Shown: positions 22,776 to 32,585, counted from the stretch's first letter. The stretch is DNA of 42,615 bases from an uncultured Clostridium sp. (GCA_947575605.1 CANPNZ010000002.1:95020-137634); one strand, 5' to 3'. Made by a program: numbers and translations. The notes: a model not told the origin generated them from the letters alone.

Positions 22776-23933
22776 TTACTTCGAAAACAAAATATTTTCT
22801 GATTTATATTGTTTCATAATAAGGGTAAGCACAATAGCAATATAGACAACTGTTGAAACTAACATTAAAGCAATATTTAGAAAATCTATCTTTCCATTGG
22901 TGATATCTGTAAATATCATCGTAAAATTAAGAAATGGCACAATAGAAAGTAATGGTGTTGTAGAAATATCTACCATAAATGCTACCATTCCCGGAAAAAA
23001 AGATATAAACGTTAATGGTGTTAGTGCACTTTGTGCTTCTTTAAACGTTTTTGATGTACTTGCTATGGCAATACATAATCCACTAATAAAGAAGGAATAA
23101 GTCAAAATAACTACTATCGCAAAAACAAGAGATTCTGGATTATACATAATGTCAATCCCTTCATAAATGCTAAATTTATCTTGTGCTATTATCAGTGATA
23201 TAGCCGATAAAATCAAGCTAATTATACCTGTAATAACAGAAGAAATGGAAACACCTAAAAACTTACCTAAAATAATATCCTTGCTTCTTATTGGAAAAGT
23301 TAGTAACGTTTCTAAGGTTCCTCGTTCCTTTTCTCCTGCTGTTGTATCAGTAGAAGGATAAGTAGCCGAAACAGTAATTGCCATTATGATAAATAAGAAA
23401 CCATAATTCTTAATATAATTTACAAAAAAGTTTTCTTTTTCTTCTACTTCTTCCTCTATTGTTATCCTATTAAATACTTCATCAGGATTCATTTGGTTTG
23501 CCTGCAAATATTGTTGTTGTAAATATTGTTTATAGGTATTCAAATACGTTTCAACCAATTCTTTCGCATAGGTACTATTTTCTGAAGCATTTGAATGAAT
23601 GGTGTAATGTTTGTCCTGTTTTGTTACATATAAATTAATTTCCTCTTGTTCGTATTTTTGTTTTAATTCTTCTTCCGTTCCTTCTACCCATTCAATTTTC
23701 ATTTCTTCTGCTAGTGCTTTTTCTTCTTCTGTCATTTCATAGGTAATTCCAATTTTATTGTATTCTTCTACATCTTTATTCATTTGCATTTCAAATAAAG
23801 CTGACATTCCGATTATTAATAGTGGAATAAAAATCGGGATAATTAACATCATGGCTAATGATTTTTTATCTCTAAATAATTCTCTTAATTCTTTTCTTAA
23901 TATATGCCACAAATTATTCTTCATCGGAAACAC
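22776..23933 (-). CDS. NatB-like ABC transporter permease
   Basis: A 385-residue ABC-2 permease with one N-terminal TM helix, a large extracellular domain (about residues 45-175, rich in Glu and Gln) and five more helices near the C terminus. 'SATYPSTDTTAGEKERGTLETLLTFPIRSKDIILGKFLGV' is the conserved coupling region of this family. NatAB exports sodium in Bacillus; close relatives have other substrates. It overlaps the ATPase gene by 20 bases, so the two are translationally coupled. Confidence 0.87.
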   Translation of the reverse strand: MFPMKNNLWHILRKELRELFRDKKSLAMMLIIPIFIPLLIIGMSALFEMQMNKDVEEYNKIGITYEMTEEEKALAEEMKIEWVEGTEEELKQKYEQEEINLYVTKQDKHYTIHSNASENSTYAKELVETYLNTYKQYLQQQYLQANQMNPDEVFNRITIEEEVEEKENFFVNYIKNYGFLFIIMAITVSATYPSTDTTAGEKERGTLETLLTFPIRSKDIILGKFLGVSISSVITGIISLILSAISLIIAQDKFSIYEGIDIMYNPESLVFAIVVILTYSFFISGLCIAIASTSKTFKEAQSALTPLTFISFFPGMVAFMVDISTTPLLSIVPFLNFTMIFTDITNGKIDFLNIALMLVSTVVYIAIVLTLIMKQYKSENILFSK

Positions 23934-24672
23934 CTCCTATCATAGCAAAAAATGCTGCTCTTAAATTGGTTGTATTCGTATCTTTTTTGATTTCCTCTGG
24001 TGTTCCTGTTTTAATTACGATTCCTTTATTCATCATTATTACTTTATCACATATATTTTCTGCTTCTTCCATATAATGAGTAGAATATAATACCGTTTTT
24101 CCTTTTTCTTTTTCTTGTTTCATAAAGTTTAATATAACTTGACTGGAAATAATGTCTAATCCTGTGGTTGCTTCATCTAATATGTAATAGTTTGGATTAT
24201 GAATTAGACATCTTGCAATATTGACTCTTTGTGTCTGCCCTGTTGATAAATTGCCAATTTTATTGTATAAGAAACTTTCTAAGTTTAAAATTTGGGCTAA
24301 TTCCTTAATTCTTTCTTCTGCTTTTTGCTCTGGCACATTATAAATCTCACTACACATTTTTAATAGTTCATAAGTGGATAAGGTATCGTATAATTTTGTG
24401 TTGCCAGAAAGATAGGCTATTTGCTGCTTAATTTCAATTTCATTTTCTTTATAGTTTAAGCCATCAAATTCAATTTTCCCTTCACTTGGTTCTAATATTC
24501 CTGCCATCATTCTTAAAAGTGTGGTTTTTCCCGCTCCATTTGGCCCAAGTATACCTACAATTTCTCCTTTTTCTGCTTCTAAACTAATCCCATTGTTGGC
24601 ATAAAATTCTTCTTTTTCTTTTTTGTTTTTGTACTTTGTGAATTTCTTTTTTACATTCTCTACTTTTACCAT
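23914..24672 (-). CDS. NatA-like ABC transporter ATPase
   Basis: The ATPase partner of the NatB-like permease, 252 residues. Walker A 'LGPNGAGKTTLL', Q-loop in 'KQQIAYLSGNTKLYDTLS', signature 'LSTGQTQRVNIA', Walker B 'YYILDEATTGLD' and switch 'YSTHYMEEAE' are all intact. The Walker A glycine codons here are not preceded by an extra C, in contrast to the YtrB-like ATPase. Confidence 0.92.
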   Translation of the reverse strand: MVKVENVKKKFTKYKNKKEKEEFYANNGISLEAEKGEIVGILGPNGAGKTTLLRMMAGILEPSEGKIEFDGLNYKENEIEIKQQIAYLSGNTKLYDTLSTYELLKMCSEIYNVPEQKAEERIKELAQILNLESFLYNKIGNLSTGQTQRVNIARCLIHNPNYYILDEATTGLDIISSQVILNFMKQEKEKGKTVLYSTHYMEEAENICDKVIMMNKGIVIKTGTPEEIKKDTNTTNLRAAFFAMIGGVSDEE

Positions 24673-24701
24673 TTTTTTCTCCTTTTTTGTATGTTGTTTA
24701 T

Positions 24702-25517
24702 TTATCGAATCACTACACTATGAAAATATTTTTCTTGAAAATCTGTCAATTCTTTTATTTCATAATTCGTGTAATTTTTATTCGAAGGAACTATAATCAG
24801 TTTATCATCGTCTTCTTCTAATCTATGAATAACACCTATACATTTCCCAGTATATTCATTTAATGCTTTTTCTTCTCCAAGTACATAGCAATCTAATTCT
24901 TCGTTATCTCCACTTATGGTATTCGGAACAAATCCATAATTTACTGAATATATCATCTCTGGATATTCAGGATGACAACTTCCTATTGGTTGGTCTATTT
25001 TTACTTTGATATTTTTTCCAATGTATTGAATTGCTTTCATAAGCTCTCTTACAAATTCCCATCTATTAGCTAGGAGTTGCCTTTTGTCAAATAACTTTTC
25101 TATTTCTTCAAAGGTTGCCCATCTAACTTTACTTACTTCCTCTTCTTGCATGCAAATGTTTTCTAACTTAATATCTTGTCTTACAATATAAGCATCTAGC
25201 CAGACCTCTCCCGTTTTATAACGCTTTATCAATTGTACCTTTTCCATGTTTAATTGAATTCCTAATTCCTCTTTGGTTTCTCTTTCTATGGTTTGTAAAC
25301 TTGTTTCTCCTTTTATGACAGAACCACCTGTCATGGCCCATACATTAGGAGATTGTTTTTTCTGAGGGGAACGTTTTTGTACTAATATCTTATTTTCTGA
25401 GTTGATAATCCATACATCAGCCCCTAAATGATAATATCCTTTGGGAACAATTTCTCCTTTTTTCATTGTTCTTCCTGTTATTTTTCCGTCTTTATCTAAA
25501 ATATCCCATGTTTCCAT
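24702..25517 (-). CDS. NUDIX hydrolase fused to an inorganic-pyrophosphatase-like domain
   Basis: Residues 1-160 are a NUDIX domain with a full box 'GGSVIKGETSLQTIERETKEELGIQL' (G-x5-E-x7-RE-x2-EE-x-G). The N terminus 'METWDILDKDGKITGRTMKKGEIVPKGYYH' is like IPP-isomerase-type NUDIX proteins. Residues about 168-271 resemble a pyrophosphatase core: 'IKVKIDQPIGSCHPEYPEMIYSVNYGFVP...GDNEELDCYVLG', with candidate metal-binding acidic residues. A fusion could split a nucleoside diphosphate derivative and then the released pyrophosphate; that is inference. The gene is 271 residues, in an operon 25 bp after the DnaB-like gene. Confidence 0.85.
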   Translation of the reverse strand: METWDILDKDGKITGRTMKKGEIVPKGYYHLGADVWIINSENKILVQKRSPQKKQSPNVWAMTGGSVIKGETSLQTIERETKEELGIQLNMEKVQLIKRYKTGEVWLDAYIVRQDIKLENICMQEEEVSKVRWATFEEIEKLFDKRQLLANRWEFVRELMKAIQYIGKNIKVKIDQPIGSCHPEYPEMIYSVNYGFVPNTISGDNEELDCYVLGEEKALNEYTGKCIGVIHRLEEDDDKLIIVPSNKNYTNYEIKELTDFQEKYFHSVVIR

Positions 25518-25542
25518 ATTTTATTTCTCCTTTAGCTAGGTA

Positions 25543-27303
25543 TTAAGAATTTCTTTTTGCCTTTAATCGTAAATAGCCAAGTTCCTCCCAAACATTATAA
25601 GCCAAATTCAAGCGAAAAACCAAAGTAGGTTTAGCCCCAGCTCTATTTTTATCTACGACACAAGCATAATATCTAACATCTGGGTCGTCAAATTTTTTTA
25701 AATTATAAAACTTAGTATCCACTTCTTTCAAAGAATACTCATAATCATCCAAAGTATCTCGATGAATTTGTTTGATAAGAGCTAACGTATCTAATACTTC
25801 TTTTACCGTTCTACTAACCGCCAAATCATTGACAGTCAAATTAACGGGTAATGTATTACTTTCTGCTAATTGTAACGTCGAGCAGATATAAATTCCAAAA
25901 TTTTGAGCGATATTGGAAAGTATGGTTGCTGTTTTCTTCAATTCTTCTCCTATTCCAATGTTGGCAGTATCGGTTTTTAACGTATCATAAAATACATATT
26001 CTATTTTTTCTTTATAATAGTAATTCATAATTACCTTTTTTAATTCATCATTAGTATGATCCGTAATATTAATAAAGTACATCGAATTTTTAATTTGTTT
26101 ATTTACCCAATTCGTAACGGTTATTACATCTCGAAATTCTTTTGAAACCTCTAGTAATCTTTTTACAAAATCCTTTTGTTTTTCGTTTTCCTCTTTTACG
26201 ATAAAACCATCTTTATCTGTTTTTACTTTTTTGCCTGGCTCCGGTCTATATTGAAATTCCAATAACTCTCCTTCTGTTTTTGAAATTTCAATTCCGTGCA
26301 TTTTCTGAATTGCTTTATTATTTAAAATAGTAGTAATTAAACATAATCTCATTTTTTCTTCTGACATTTCATTGGATATAATTAATACTTTTTTCTGATG
26401 CACTAATGCCGTATGTGCTGCAACATCTATGGTAAATCTACTTTTTCCTGCATTAGAAGGCATAGCAAAAGCCATAGTTTCTCCCTTTCGAATTCCTTTA
26501 AATACTTGCGTTAAAATAGAAAATGGTAATGGTAAGCCATTGGTTAGATTATTATCCCCTAATTGCAAAAAGCTAGTTAATCCTTCATTTAATACTGCCC
26601 TTTTAAATTTTTCCGTATCATTTACTTGAATAACAGCATTTTCTACTTCTTCTACCGACATCTTATCATATAATTCGTATTCCTTTATTTCTACTACTTT
26701 TTCTTGAATGTTTTGAATTGGTATAGCCAAATAATTCTTTCTTAGTACAAATAACTTTTTTAAATCTATATAAATTTCTTCCATGTCGTAGTCTTGATCT
26801 CTTACTTCTTTTTTTAATGTACTTTTCAATTCATAAGATCTTTCATCATCTCTTGCAAAGTTAAATCCTTTTTTGGCTAGTTCTGAAGTATAGGCTCCTC
26901 CTTCTGTAAAAATAATACTTTTATAGATATTTAATAATTCTGGGTCTTCAAAACAACATTCTTCTTGTAAATAGAAATATTTAATAATATATCTAGGATC
27001 GTTTAATAATAGTCCTATATATTTTCTTTCTAATTTTCTATCTCGTAACTCTTTTGGAAATATACCTGCTACATTTTCTTCGTCTTCTTCTCCCTCTTCG
27101 TCATATTCCTCATCATATTCGTCGTCTTCTGTTTCTTTTTGGGGTGATTTTTTTACTTTCTGATTTCTTAGCATTTCTATTTTTTGTAAAACTGCCGTAT
27201 AATCCTTTCTCTCTAAATCCATTTTTATCTCCCTAATAATCTCTTCATTGTCAGGTGTTATGGGTATGTTATTAATCAATTCGTATAATTGTTCTTGATT
27301 CAT
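25543..27303 (-). CDS. DnaB/RecA-like ATPase with acidic linker (divergent replicative-helicase homologue)
   Basis: The 586-residue protein has a helical N-terminal region, a strongly acidic linker ('EDDEYDEEYDEEGEEDEE', about 58-75), then a DnaB-N-like region ('ERKYIGLLLNDPRYIIKYFYLQEECCFEDPELLNIYKSI'). The C-terminal RecA-fold ATPase has a Walker A variant 'AMPSNAGKSRFT', 'LIISNEMSEEKMR' and a Walker B-like 'YVFYDTL'. This is the DnaB helicase layout, but with an unusual P-loop and about 130 more residues than DnaB. It is not beside dnaC/dnaI or phage genes; its neighbours are DUF2207 and NUDIX genes. A specialised DNA or RNA translocase is plausible. Confidence 0.7.
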   Translation of the reverse strand: MNQEQLYELINNIPITPDNEEIIREIKMDLERKDYTAVLQKIEMLRNQKVKKSPQKETEDDEYDEEYDEEGEEDEENVAGIFPKELRDRKLERKYIGLLLNDPRYIIKYFYLQEECCFEDPELLNIYKSIIFTEGGAYTSELAKKGFNFARDDERSYELKSTLKKEVRDQDYDMEEIYIDLKKLFVLRKNYLAIPIQNIQEKVVEIKEYELYDKMSVEEVENAVIQVNDTEKFKRAVLNEGLTSFLQLGDNNLTNGLPLPFSILTQVFKGIRKGETMAFAMPSNAGKSRFTIDVAAHTALVHQKKVLIISNEMSEEKMRLCLITTILNNKAIQKMHGIEISKTEGELLEFQYRPEPGKKVKTDKDGFIVKEENEKQKDFVKRLLEVSKEFRDVITVTNWVNKQIKNSMYFINITDHTNDELKKVIMNYYYKEKIEYVFYDTLKTDTANIGIGEELKKTATILSNIAQNFGIYICSTLQLAESNTLPVNLTVNDLAVSRTVKEVLDTLALIKQIHRDTLDDYEYSLKEVDTKFYNLKKFDDPDVRYYACVVDKNRAGAKPTLVFRLNLAYNVWEELGYLRLKAKRNS

Positions 27304-27351
27304 AATTAATCTTATTCCTCCTAAGTTATATAAATCTGGAAAGAAGCGGTA

Positions 27352-29251
27352 TTATCTTCCGCCTCCACCTCCGCCGTCCACCGTCCGGCCTCCGTCCGCC
27401 ACCAGAAAATCCTCCTCCACCTCCTGTGGCAGAAGAATAGGCAGTGGACATAGAACTGCTAACAGCATTTGAAAAGCTATTAGAAAAATTAGTATTCATC
27501 ATTAAGTACATATAACTATAATGATTTCTGGTTAGCTCTTCACTCACATTAGGATATACCATTTTTAATTGTTTTAATACTTTGTCAGCTATTCCAAATG
27601 CTGTGGCATATACTAAAAATTTCTCCCATATTACAATTTCTGGAATTTCTCTTTTATCAAGCATAGAAAAGTCTTCCATATACTTTTTTAAACCTTTCCA
27701 TTTTTCTTTTTCATCAATTCCTTGTTGTGTTAATTGACTGGTTCTACTAGATAAAATAGAAAATACAATTAATTGTATGATACCTGTTAAAATGAATGGT
27801 ATGGTAGCTATTACCTTCACAGAAAGAGAAAGTGCTACAATGGAACCAAAAATAGTAAGTGGCATAACTATTGCTAATAATATAATACAGCCTGTTATAT
27901 TGCTTTTCTCTTGTACTTTTTTCGAATCTGCTAATTGTTGTTCATATAATGCTTCCTTTGTGTATTCATTGATGTGTTCCGCTAACTCTAAAACTTTAGT
28001 TCCTGATTTTTTTATATATTTTTCTAATTCTTTGGTTGTGATTTCATCATTTTTATCTCCACAGCTGTTCTTTAGAAACTTAAAAATCTCTTTTTCATCT
28101 TTTATACTTTCTAATTCTTCTGACTTATCCTTTAGTATTTTTATGGTAATATCTTTTTCATTTTGTATTTGAAAATCTATAATTTTTTTCAAACTTAAAT
28201 CTAGCAAAGTAGCAGAAAATATTTTTCCTAAATAACTACTATTGTTTAATCCCTTTATTTGTTCGTTAAGTAAAGCTAACGCTTCTGCTGGTGTAGCATT
28301 CTCTCTTGGCATTTCCCTATAATATTTTATTTCTTGACTTGGTATCAATTTTTTACGGTTTTTGATTTTTTTAATATTCTTAATAATTGATTTTATCATG
28401 AAAATAGTTAAAACCATAGCAATTATATTGATGGCAATTACGATTATTTTTCTGGTATTTTCTCTCATTTTTCTTCTTTGATTCGCTTGATTAACCCAAG
28501 TTGTTTCCTCTTGGATTACCCTTTCTAATCTAGGTATATTACTGCCTCTTTTGCTACTGGTTATCATTTGTGTTGGGAATAAAGTTCTTATTTCTACATA
28601 TCTTCCAGAGCAAAATTGATTTATATTAAATTCAATTTTATTGGTATTGGTTGCATAAATTTCACCATTCATATCTTCCGTATGTCCCCAAACCTTAATT
28701 TCATCCATATTATTGACATGTGCTGGTAAAAAAATGGTTCCTGTTACATTTTTAGCATCTACCTCAAATTCTTCTCCTATAAATTGCCAATATAATTCTG
28801 CATAATCACTATATTTGGCTATGGCATCTTTTACTTGATACGAAATATGATATACTTTGGTAGCAGAGCTATTTTCTAAACCTACTCCCCAAGCAATTTC
28901 AAATTCGTTGTCTTCATTCATTCCTCCAAAGTAATTTCCTTTTGGCATATGATAATTCCATTGATTTTGTTGTCGTAACAACTGATTGCTTCCATTTGTT
29001 ACTTCTGTTACTTTTACATTCGTTATGTCAGAATACTTTGATTTGTCTGTTTGAAAGGTTTTGTATAAAGTATTGGTATCTTCTATTCTTATATTCCATT
29101 TTTCTGTTACGTCCATGCTTCCATCTGTGTTAATTCGTGCCTCAAATGCTAAATGGTTTAATTTTAAATCACTAGATGAAGCTTCCACTTGTCCAGTCAT
29201 CCCTAGTATCGCTAGGATTCCTATCATGAAATAAATGATTGTTTTTTTCAC
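27352..29251 (-). CDS. DUF2207-family membrane protein with poly-Gly tail (read through 1-4 CGG +1 sites)
   Basis: A secreted-face membrane protein: signal peptide 'VKKTIIYFMIGILAILGMTGQVEA', an extracellular beta-rich DUF2207 domain (about 25-245), a TM helix near 275, a cytosolic region, two more TM helices near 450-500, and a Gly-rich end. GTG 29251, after GGGAGG with 6-base spacing, is preferred over the longer frame to 29311. In frame the tail becomes 'GGGRRPDGGRRRW...' and overruns. Skipping the C of four successive in-frame CGG codons gives 14 consecutive glycines, Arg and a stop at 27352, typical of the family. One skip alone also reaches that stop. Confidence 0.8.
27374..27394 (-). 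other. Cluster of four CGG codons in the DUF2207 poly-Gly tail
   Basis: CGG codons lie at 27392-27394, 27385-27387, 27381-27383 and 27374-27376 on the minus strand. After each one-base skip the next CGG is again in frame, and skipping every C yields an unbroken glycine run. The minimum needed to restore the normal C terminus is one +1 event. Confidence 0.65.
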
Positions 29252-29353
29252 TGATTTCCTCCCTCTTTTTATTTTCTTTTTTATTATATCCTTTTGGCAT
29301 TTTTTAAGCAAGTAATTTTTTTCTTTTTATATCATTTGGTTTGTTTTTCTAAG

Positions 29354-30544
29354 TTACTTACAATTGCATAATTTAATTTCACCATTTATTAGTTTTGGCA
29401 ATAGTATATTTCTTAATTGTTCAAGTTTTCTATTTTCTTTCGCATTACAAATTATTTTATTCATGATTGGTTCTACTCTTTTTTCAAATTCTACAATTTT
29501 ATATTCAGGTGCAAGTTTCACATCCAAACTTTTTAATTCCATTTGATTTAATCCAGGTTGGGCAGCTTTTCCATTAGCCATTGCAAATATTTTTGTTTTG
29601 TTTTCGTGATTGTTTAAAAGAAAATATAAATAAAATTTTGCCCAATTATTTTTTGTATTTAATATAAAAACATGTTCATTGACTGCACATTTTTCATGCG
29701 GGAAGCCATTTAATGCCATTGTAACTTTTCCTGTATAGGCTCCATCTTTATATAATAAAACATCTTCTGATTTTACAACTCCTTTTTTCAAGGTATTAAA
29801 ATAGTCTTCGCTTATATATTTTTCAGAATGATAATCATATTTTCCAAACTTCTCTATTTTTTCAGCTCCAATACTGGGAATACCTTTTTTTTGTGCGCCT
29901 CCCTTTGGTCTAGAACCTGTTGAAATATTTGCTATTAAATTTTCTAATTTGTATGCTTCACCACTTTGATATATTTCGTTAAATATACTTTCAACAAGTT
30001 CATGTAAATTATCATTTATTTGATTATTTAATTGTATCTTTTGATCTAATCTTAGCAAAATATTTGACATTTTTTTCTGAGTCTCTATATTTTTAGGATA
30101 CCTTATAACAATTTCTTCTCCTAATCTTTGTCTACTTATTTCAGTCTGACCTGTTGATCCTTCTGCTAATCTCTCAATATCTATCTGTTTATTTTTTAAT
30201 ATATAGCCTAAATAAACGGGGTCTATTTTTGTTATATCTGGTCTTACGATTGTTACATGACTATCTACTGTAAATCTTTTATCTTCAAAATTTTGGGCCA
30301 CTCTTCCTGCAGTACCAACTCCCGTTGAATTTATTAAAATATCATACTTTTGTACTATTTTTTCATTTGTAATTCCTTTTTTGTTTATATCATGTATCCT
30401 TGCATTCCCAAGATTTAGCTTATAATTCCTAATACACTTTTGGTTTGCTACAAAAATACCCTTCAAATCTTCTGTGTATTTTGGTGTTATTCCTCTTGCT
30501 ATATATTGGCTTAATTCTCTTAATTTTTCTACTCTATATTCCAT
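29354..30544 (-). CDS. hsdS: Orphan type I restriction-modification specificity subunit
   Basis: HsdS binds DNA through two target-recognition domains and guides HsdM/HsdR. The 396-residue protein has repeat 1 with 'KLRELSQYIARGITPKYTED...GRVAQNF', a conserved spacer 'QKKMSNILLRLDQKIQLNNQINDNLHELVESIFNEIY', repeat 2 starting 'KLENLIANISTGSRPKGG' and a final 'ENRKLEQLRNILLPKLINGEIK'. ATG 30544 has GGGAG 10 bases upstream. A longer frame to 30610 runs into an inverted-repeat element and is rejected. No hsdM or hsdR is visible up or downstream in the window, so it is an orphan or supplies an alternative specificity. Confidence 0.85.
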   Translation of the reverse strand: MEYRVEKLRELSQYIARGITPKYTEDLKGIFVANQKCIRNYKLNLGNARIHDINKKGITNEKIVQKYDILINSTGVGTAGRVAQNFEDKRFTVDSHVTIVRPDITKIDPVYLGYILKNKQIDIERLAEGSTGQTEISRQRLGEEIVIRYPKNIETQKKMSNILLRLDQKIQLNNQINDNLHELVESIFNEIYQSGEAYKLENLIANISTGSRPKGGAQKKGIPSIGAEKIEKFGKYDYHSEKYISEDYFNTLKKGVVKSEDVLLYKDGAYTGKVTMALNGFPHEKCAVNEHVFILNTKNNWAKFYLYFLLNNHENKTKIFAMANGKAAQPGLNQMELKSLDVKLAPEYKIVEFEKRVEPIMNKIICNAKENRKLEQLRNILLPKLINGEIKLCNCK

Positions 30545-30574
30545 CCCTAAAAAACTCCCAAATTTTCTTAATTC

Positions 30575-30787
30575 GTTACCATTCACAGTTAGATTTACTT
30601 TTATATACACAATTTATTATATTTTTATAAAATAACAATTCGGGGGGACCAACAAATTATAGAATGTTATCAAATTTTATTAATTTTTTTAATAAAATTT
30701 GATTTACAGTCTATTATGTAGTTGGGAGTTATTTTATAAAAATACTAATAAATTTTGTTAGTATTTATTTTAGCTATGAATTGTAAG
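30575..30787. repeat. Second-family inverted-repeat element, copy 2, with inserted sequence
   Basis: The left end GTTACCATTCACAGTTAGAT and the right end ...TTTTAGCTATGAATTGTAAG are related to the two ends of the 97-bp element at 8982-9078, and the internal AAAAATACTAATAAATTTTG is shared. About 110 bp of unrelated sequence lies in the middle, including an AT-only hairpin of 13 bp per arm (30671-30701) and a GGGGGG run. It occupies the whole region between hsdS and rqcH. Confidence 0.55.
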
Positions 30788-30850
30788 CTTAATTCATCTT
30801 CTACTTAAAAAATATTCTATCACAATGTTTCTATTTTCTCAACAATGTGG

Positions 30851-30876
30851 TATAATATCTCTTATAAAAAGGAGAA
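30851..30876 (+). promoter_or_regulatory. rqcH -10 box and ribosome-binding site
   Basis: TATAAT at 30851-30856 with no good -35 box, then AAGGAG at 30870-30874, seven bases before the ATG at 30882. This fixes the start inside a longer open frame that begins at 30825. Confidence 0.65.
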
Positions 30877-30881
30877 AAATT

Positions 30882-32585
30882 ATGGCATTTGATGGAATTG
30901 TAACCAAAGCAATTGCTTCCGAATTGCAACAGCTATCTGGAGCAAGAATTGATAAAATATTTCAACCTAACAAAAACACAATTTTATTAGGTTTTTATTT
31001 AAATGGAGCAAACTATTTACTCAATATATGTGTAGATTCTCAAAACTATCGCATTCATCTAACAACACATCCAAAATCGAACCCTAAAATAGCCCCTAAT
31101 TTTTGTATGGTACTTCGTAAACATTTATTAGGACTTCATATAAAAAATATCATTACCAATAACTTAGAAAGATTAATTATAATTGACTTCGAAGGTTTTG
31201 ATGATGTGGATGATATTATTTCTAAAAGACTAATCATTGAATTAATGGGAAAACACTGTAACATTATTTTAGTAGATGAGCAAAACATTATAATTGATAG
31301 CCTAAGGCATATTCATAACGAAGATAGTAATAGAAATGTTGTTCCTCATGTTAAATATGTCTACCCTAGTACCACCAAATATAATTTTTTGGATTGTACC
31401 GATTTTCAAGATTTTTACCAAAAACTACTTCCTAACCATATGATTTATGATGTATTTAATGGTATTAGCAAATCCTTTATCGACGCGTCTATTGAGCATC
31501 TTGGAATAGATGTATTAAATGAAACTACTTTAAAAATACTTTATCCTTATTTAAAAGAAATCATTTGTAAAACAGATAGTGATACATTAGGTTTTCAAAT
31601 CATACAAAATAAGAAAAAAGATTACTTTTTAATCAATACTGATACTAGCACTAATCCTTTTTCTTTAAACTTTTTTATCGATGATTTTTATCATGAAAAA
31701 GAAAATGCCGAAGAGTTTAAAACCTATCGCAATAGCATTTTAAAAATGATTTTGGATGTATTAAAAAAATATAAGAAACGTCTTTTTCATATTGATGAAA
31801 AGTTAAATAGTTGTGAAGATATGGAAAAATACCAATTATATGGCGAACTCATTACAGCCAACTTATACCAGATAAAAAATGAAAATGTAACAGAAATTAC
31901 ACTTGATAATTATTATACCAATCAAAAAATCACGATTCCTTTAGATGATCGCTATTCCCCTTCTATGAATGCAAAACGTTTCTTTAAAAAATACCAGAAA
32001 TTAAAAAATACCTTAGAAATTGTAAGTACACAAAAAGATGAAACTTTGAAAGAACTTACTTATATTGAAAGTATTGTATACGAATTAGAAAATTGCTCTA
32101 CGATAGAAGAAGTCTCCGAAATATTTGAAGAAATCTCTGAAAATGTGATTTTTAAAGAAAAAACAGAACCCTATCAGAAAAAGAAAAAAACGAAAGTTAA
32201 AAAGTCTTCTCTTACTAAAAATAAAAATGTCTCTTTTAATCCTTTAAAATATACCATAGATGGCTATACACTATTAGTAGGAAGAAATAATAAAGAAAAT
32301 GATTATTTAACTTTGAAATATGCTAAAAAAACAGACTTATGGCTACATACAAAAGATATTCACGGTAGCCATGCCATTTTGCAACTTCATTCAGACCTAT
32401 TAGTAGATGATACCATTTTGGTTCGAAGTGCCGAAATTGTTGCTTACCATAGTAAAGCAAAATATTCTTCTAATGTACCTGTTGATGTTTGTGAGGTTAA
32501 ATATGTGAAAAAGCCAAATGGCGCAAAGCCAGGTATGGTAATTTATAGTAATAACCAAACCCTTTATGTGACTCCTAAAAAATAA
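30882..32585 (+). CDS. rqcH: RqcH (NFACT-family ribosome-associated quality-control factor)
   Basis: The only plus-strand gene. RqcH binds obstructed 50S subunits and, with tRNA-Ala, adds C-terminal alanine tails that mark stalled peptides for degradation. The NFACT-N domain starts 'MAFDGIVTKAIASELQQLSGARIDKIFQPNKNTILLGFY'; a coiled coil lies near residues 290-440; the NFACT-R domain has 'YLTLKYAKKTDLWLHTKDIHGSHAIL' and 'AKYSSNVPVDVCEVKYVKKPNGAKPGMV'. The 567 residues are normal. CGT, CGC and CGA occur as arginine codons here, but I found no in-frame CGG. A rescue system is noteworthy given the frameshift signals. Confidence 0.93.
   Translation: MAFDGIVTKAIASELQQLSGARIDKIFQPNKNTILLGFYLNGANYLLNICVDSQNYRIHLTTHPKSNPKIAPNFCMVLRKHLLGLHIKNIITNNLERLIIIDFEGFDDVDDIISKRLIIELMGKHCNIILVDEQNIIIDSLRHIHNEDSNRNVVPHVKYVYPSTTKYNFLDCTDFQDFYQKLLPNHMIYDVFNGISKSFIDASIEHLGIDVLNETTLKILYPYLKEIICKTDSDTLGFQIIQNKKKDYFLINTDTSTNPFSLNFFIDDFYHEKENAEEFKTYRNSILKMILDVLKKYKKRLFHIDEKLNSCEDMEKYQLYGELITANLYQIKNENVTEITLDNYYTNQKITIPLDDRYSPSMNAKRFFKKYQKLKNTLEIVSTQKDETLKELTYIESIVYELENCSTIEEVSEIFEEISENVIFKEKTEPYQKKKKTKVKKSSLTKNKNVSFNPLKYTIDGYTLLVGRNNKENDYLTLKYAKKTDLWLHTKDIHGSHAILQLHSDLLVDDTILVRSAEIVAYHSKAKYSSNVPVDVCEVKYVKKPNGAKPGMVIYSNNQTLYVTPKK

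Noticed and set aside
30545..30610. Longer N terminus for HsdS
   Set aside because: The extra 22 codons lie mostly in a repeat element; ATG 30544 has its own GGGAG ribosome site and matches the family start.
30671..30701. AT-only hairpin between hsdS and rqcH as a terminator
   Set aside because: No gene ends next to it; both flanking genes start here and diverge, and the stem has no G or C beyond its ends.
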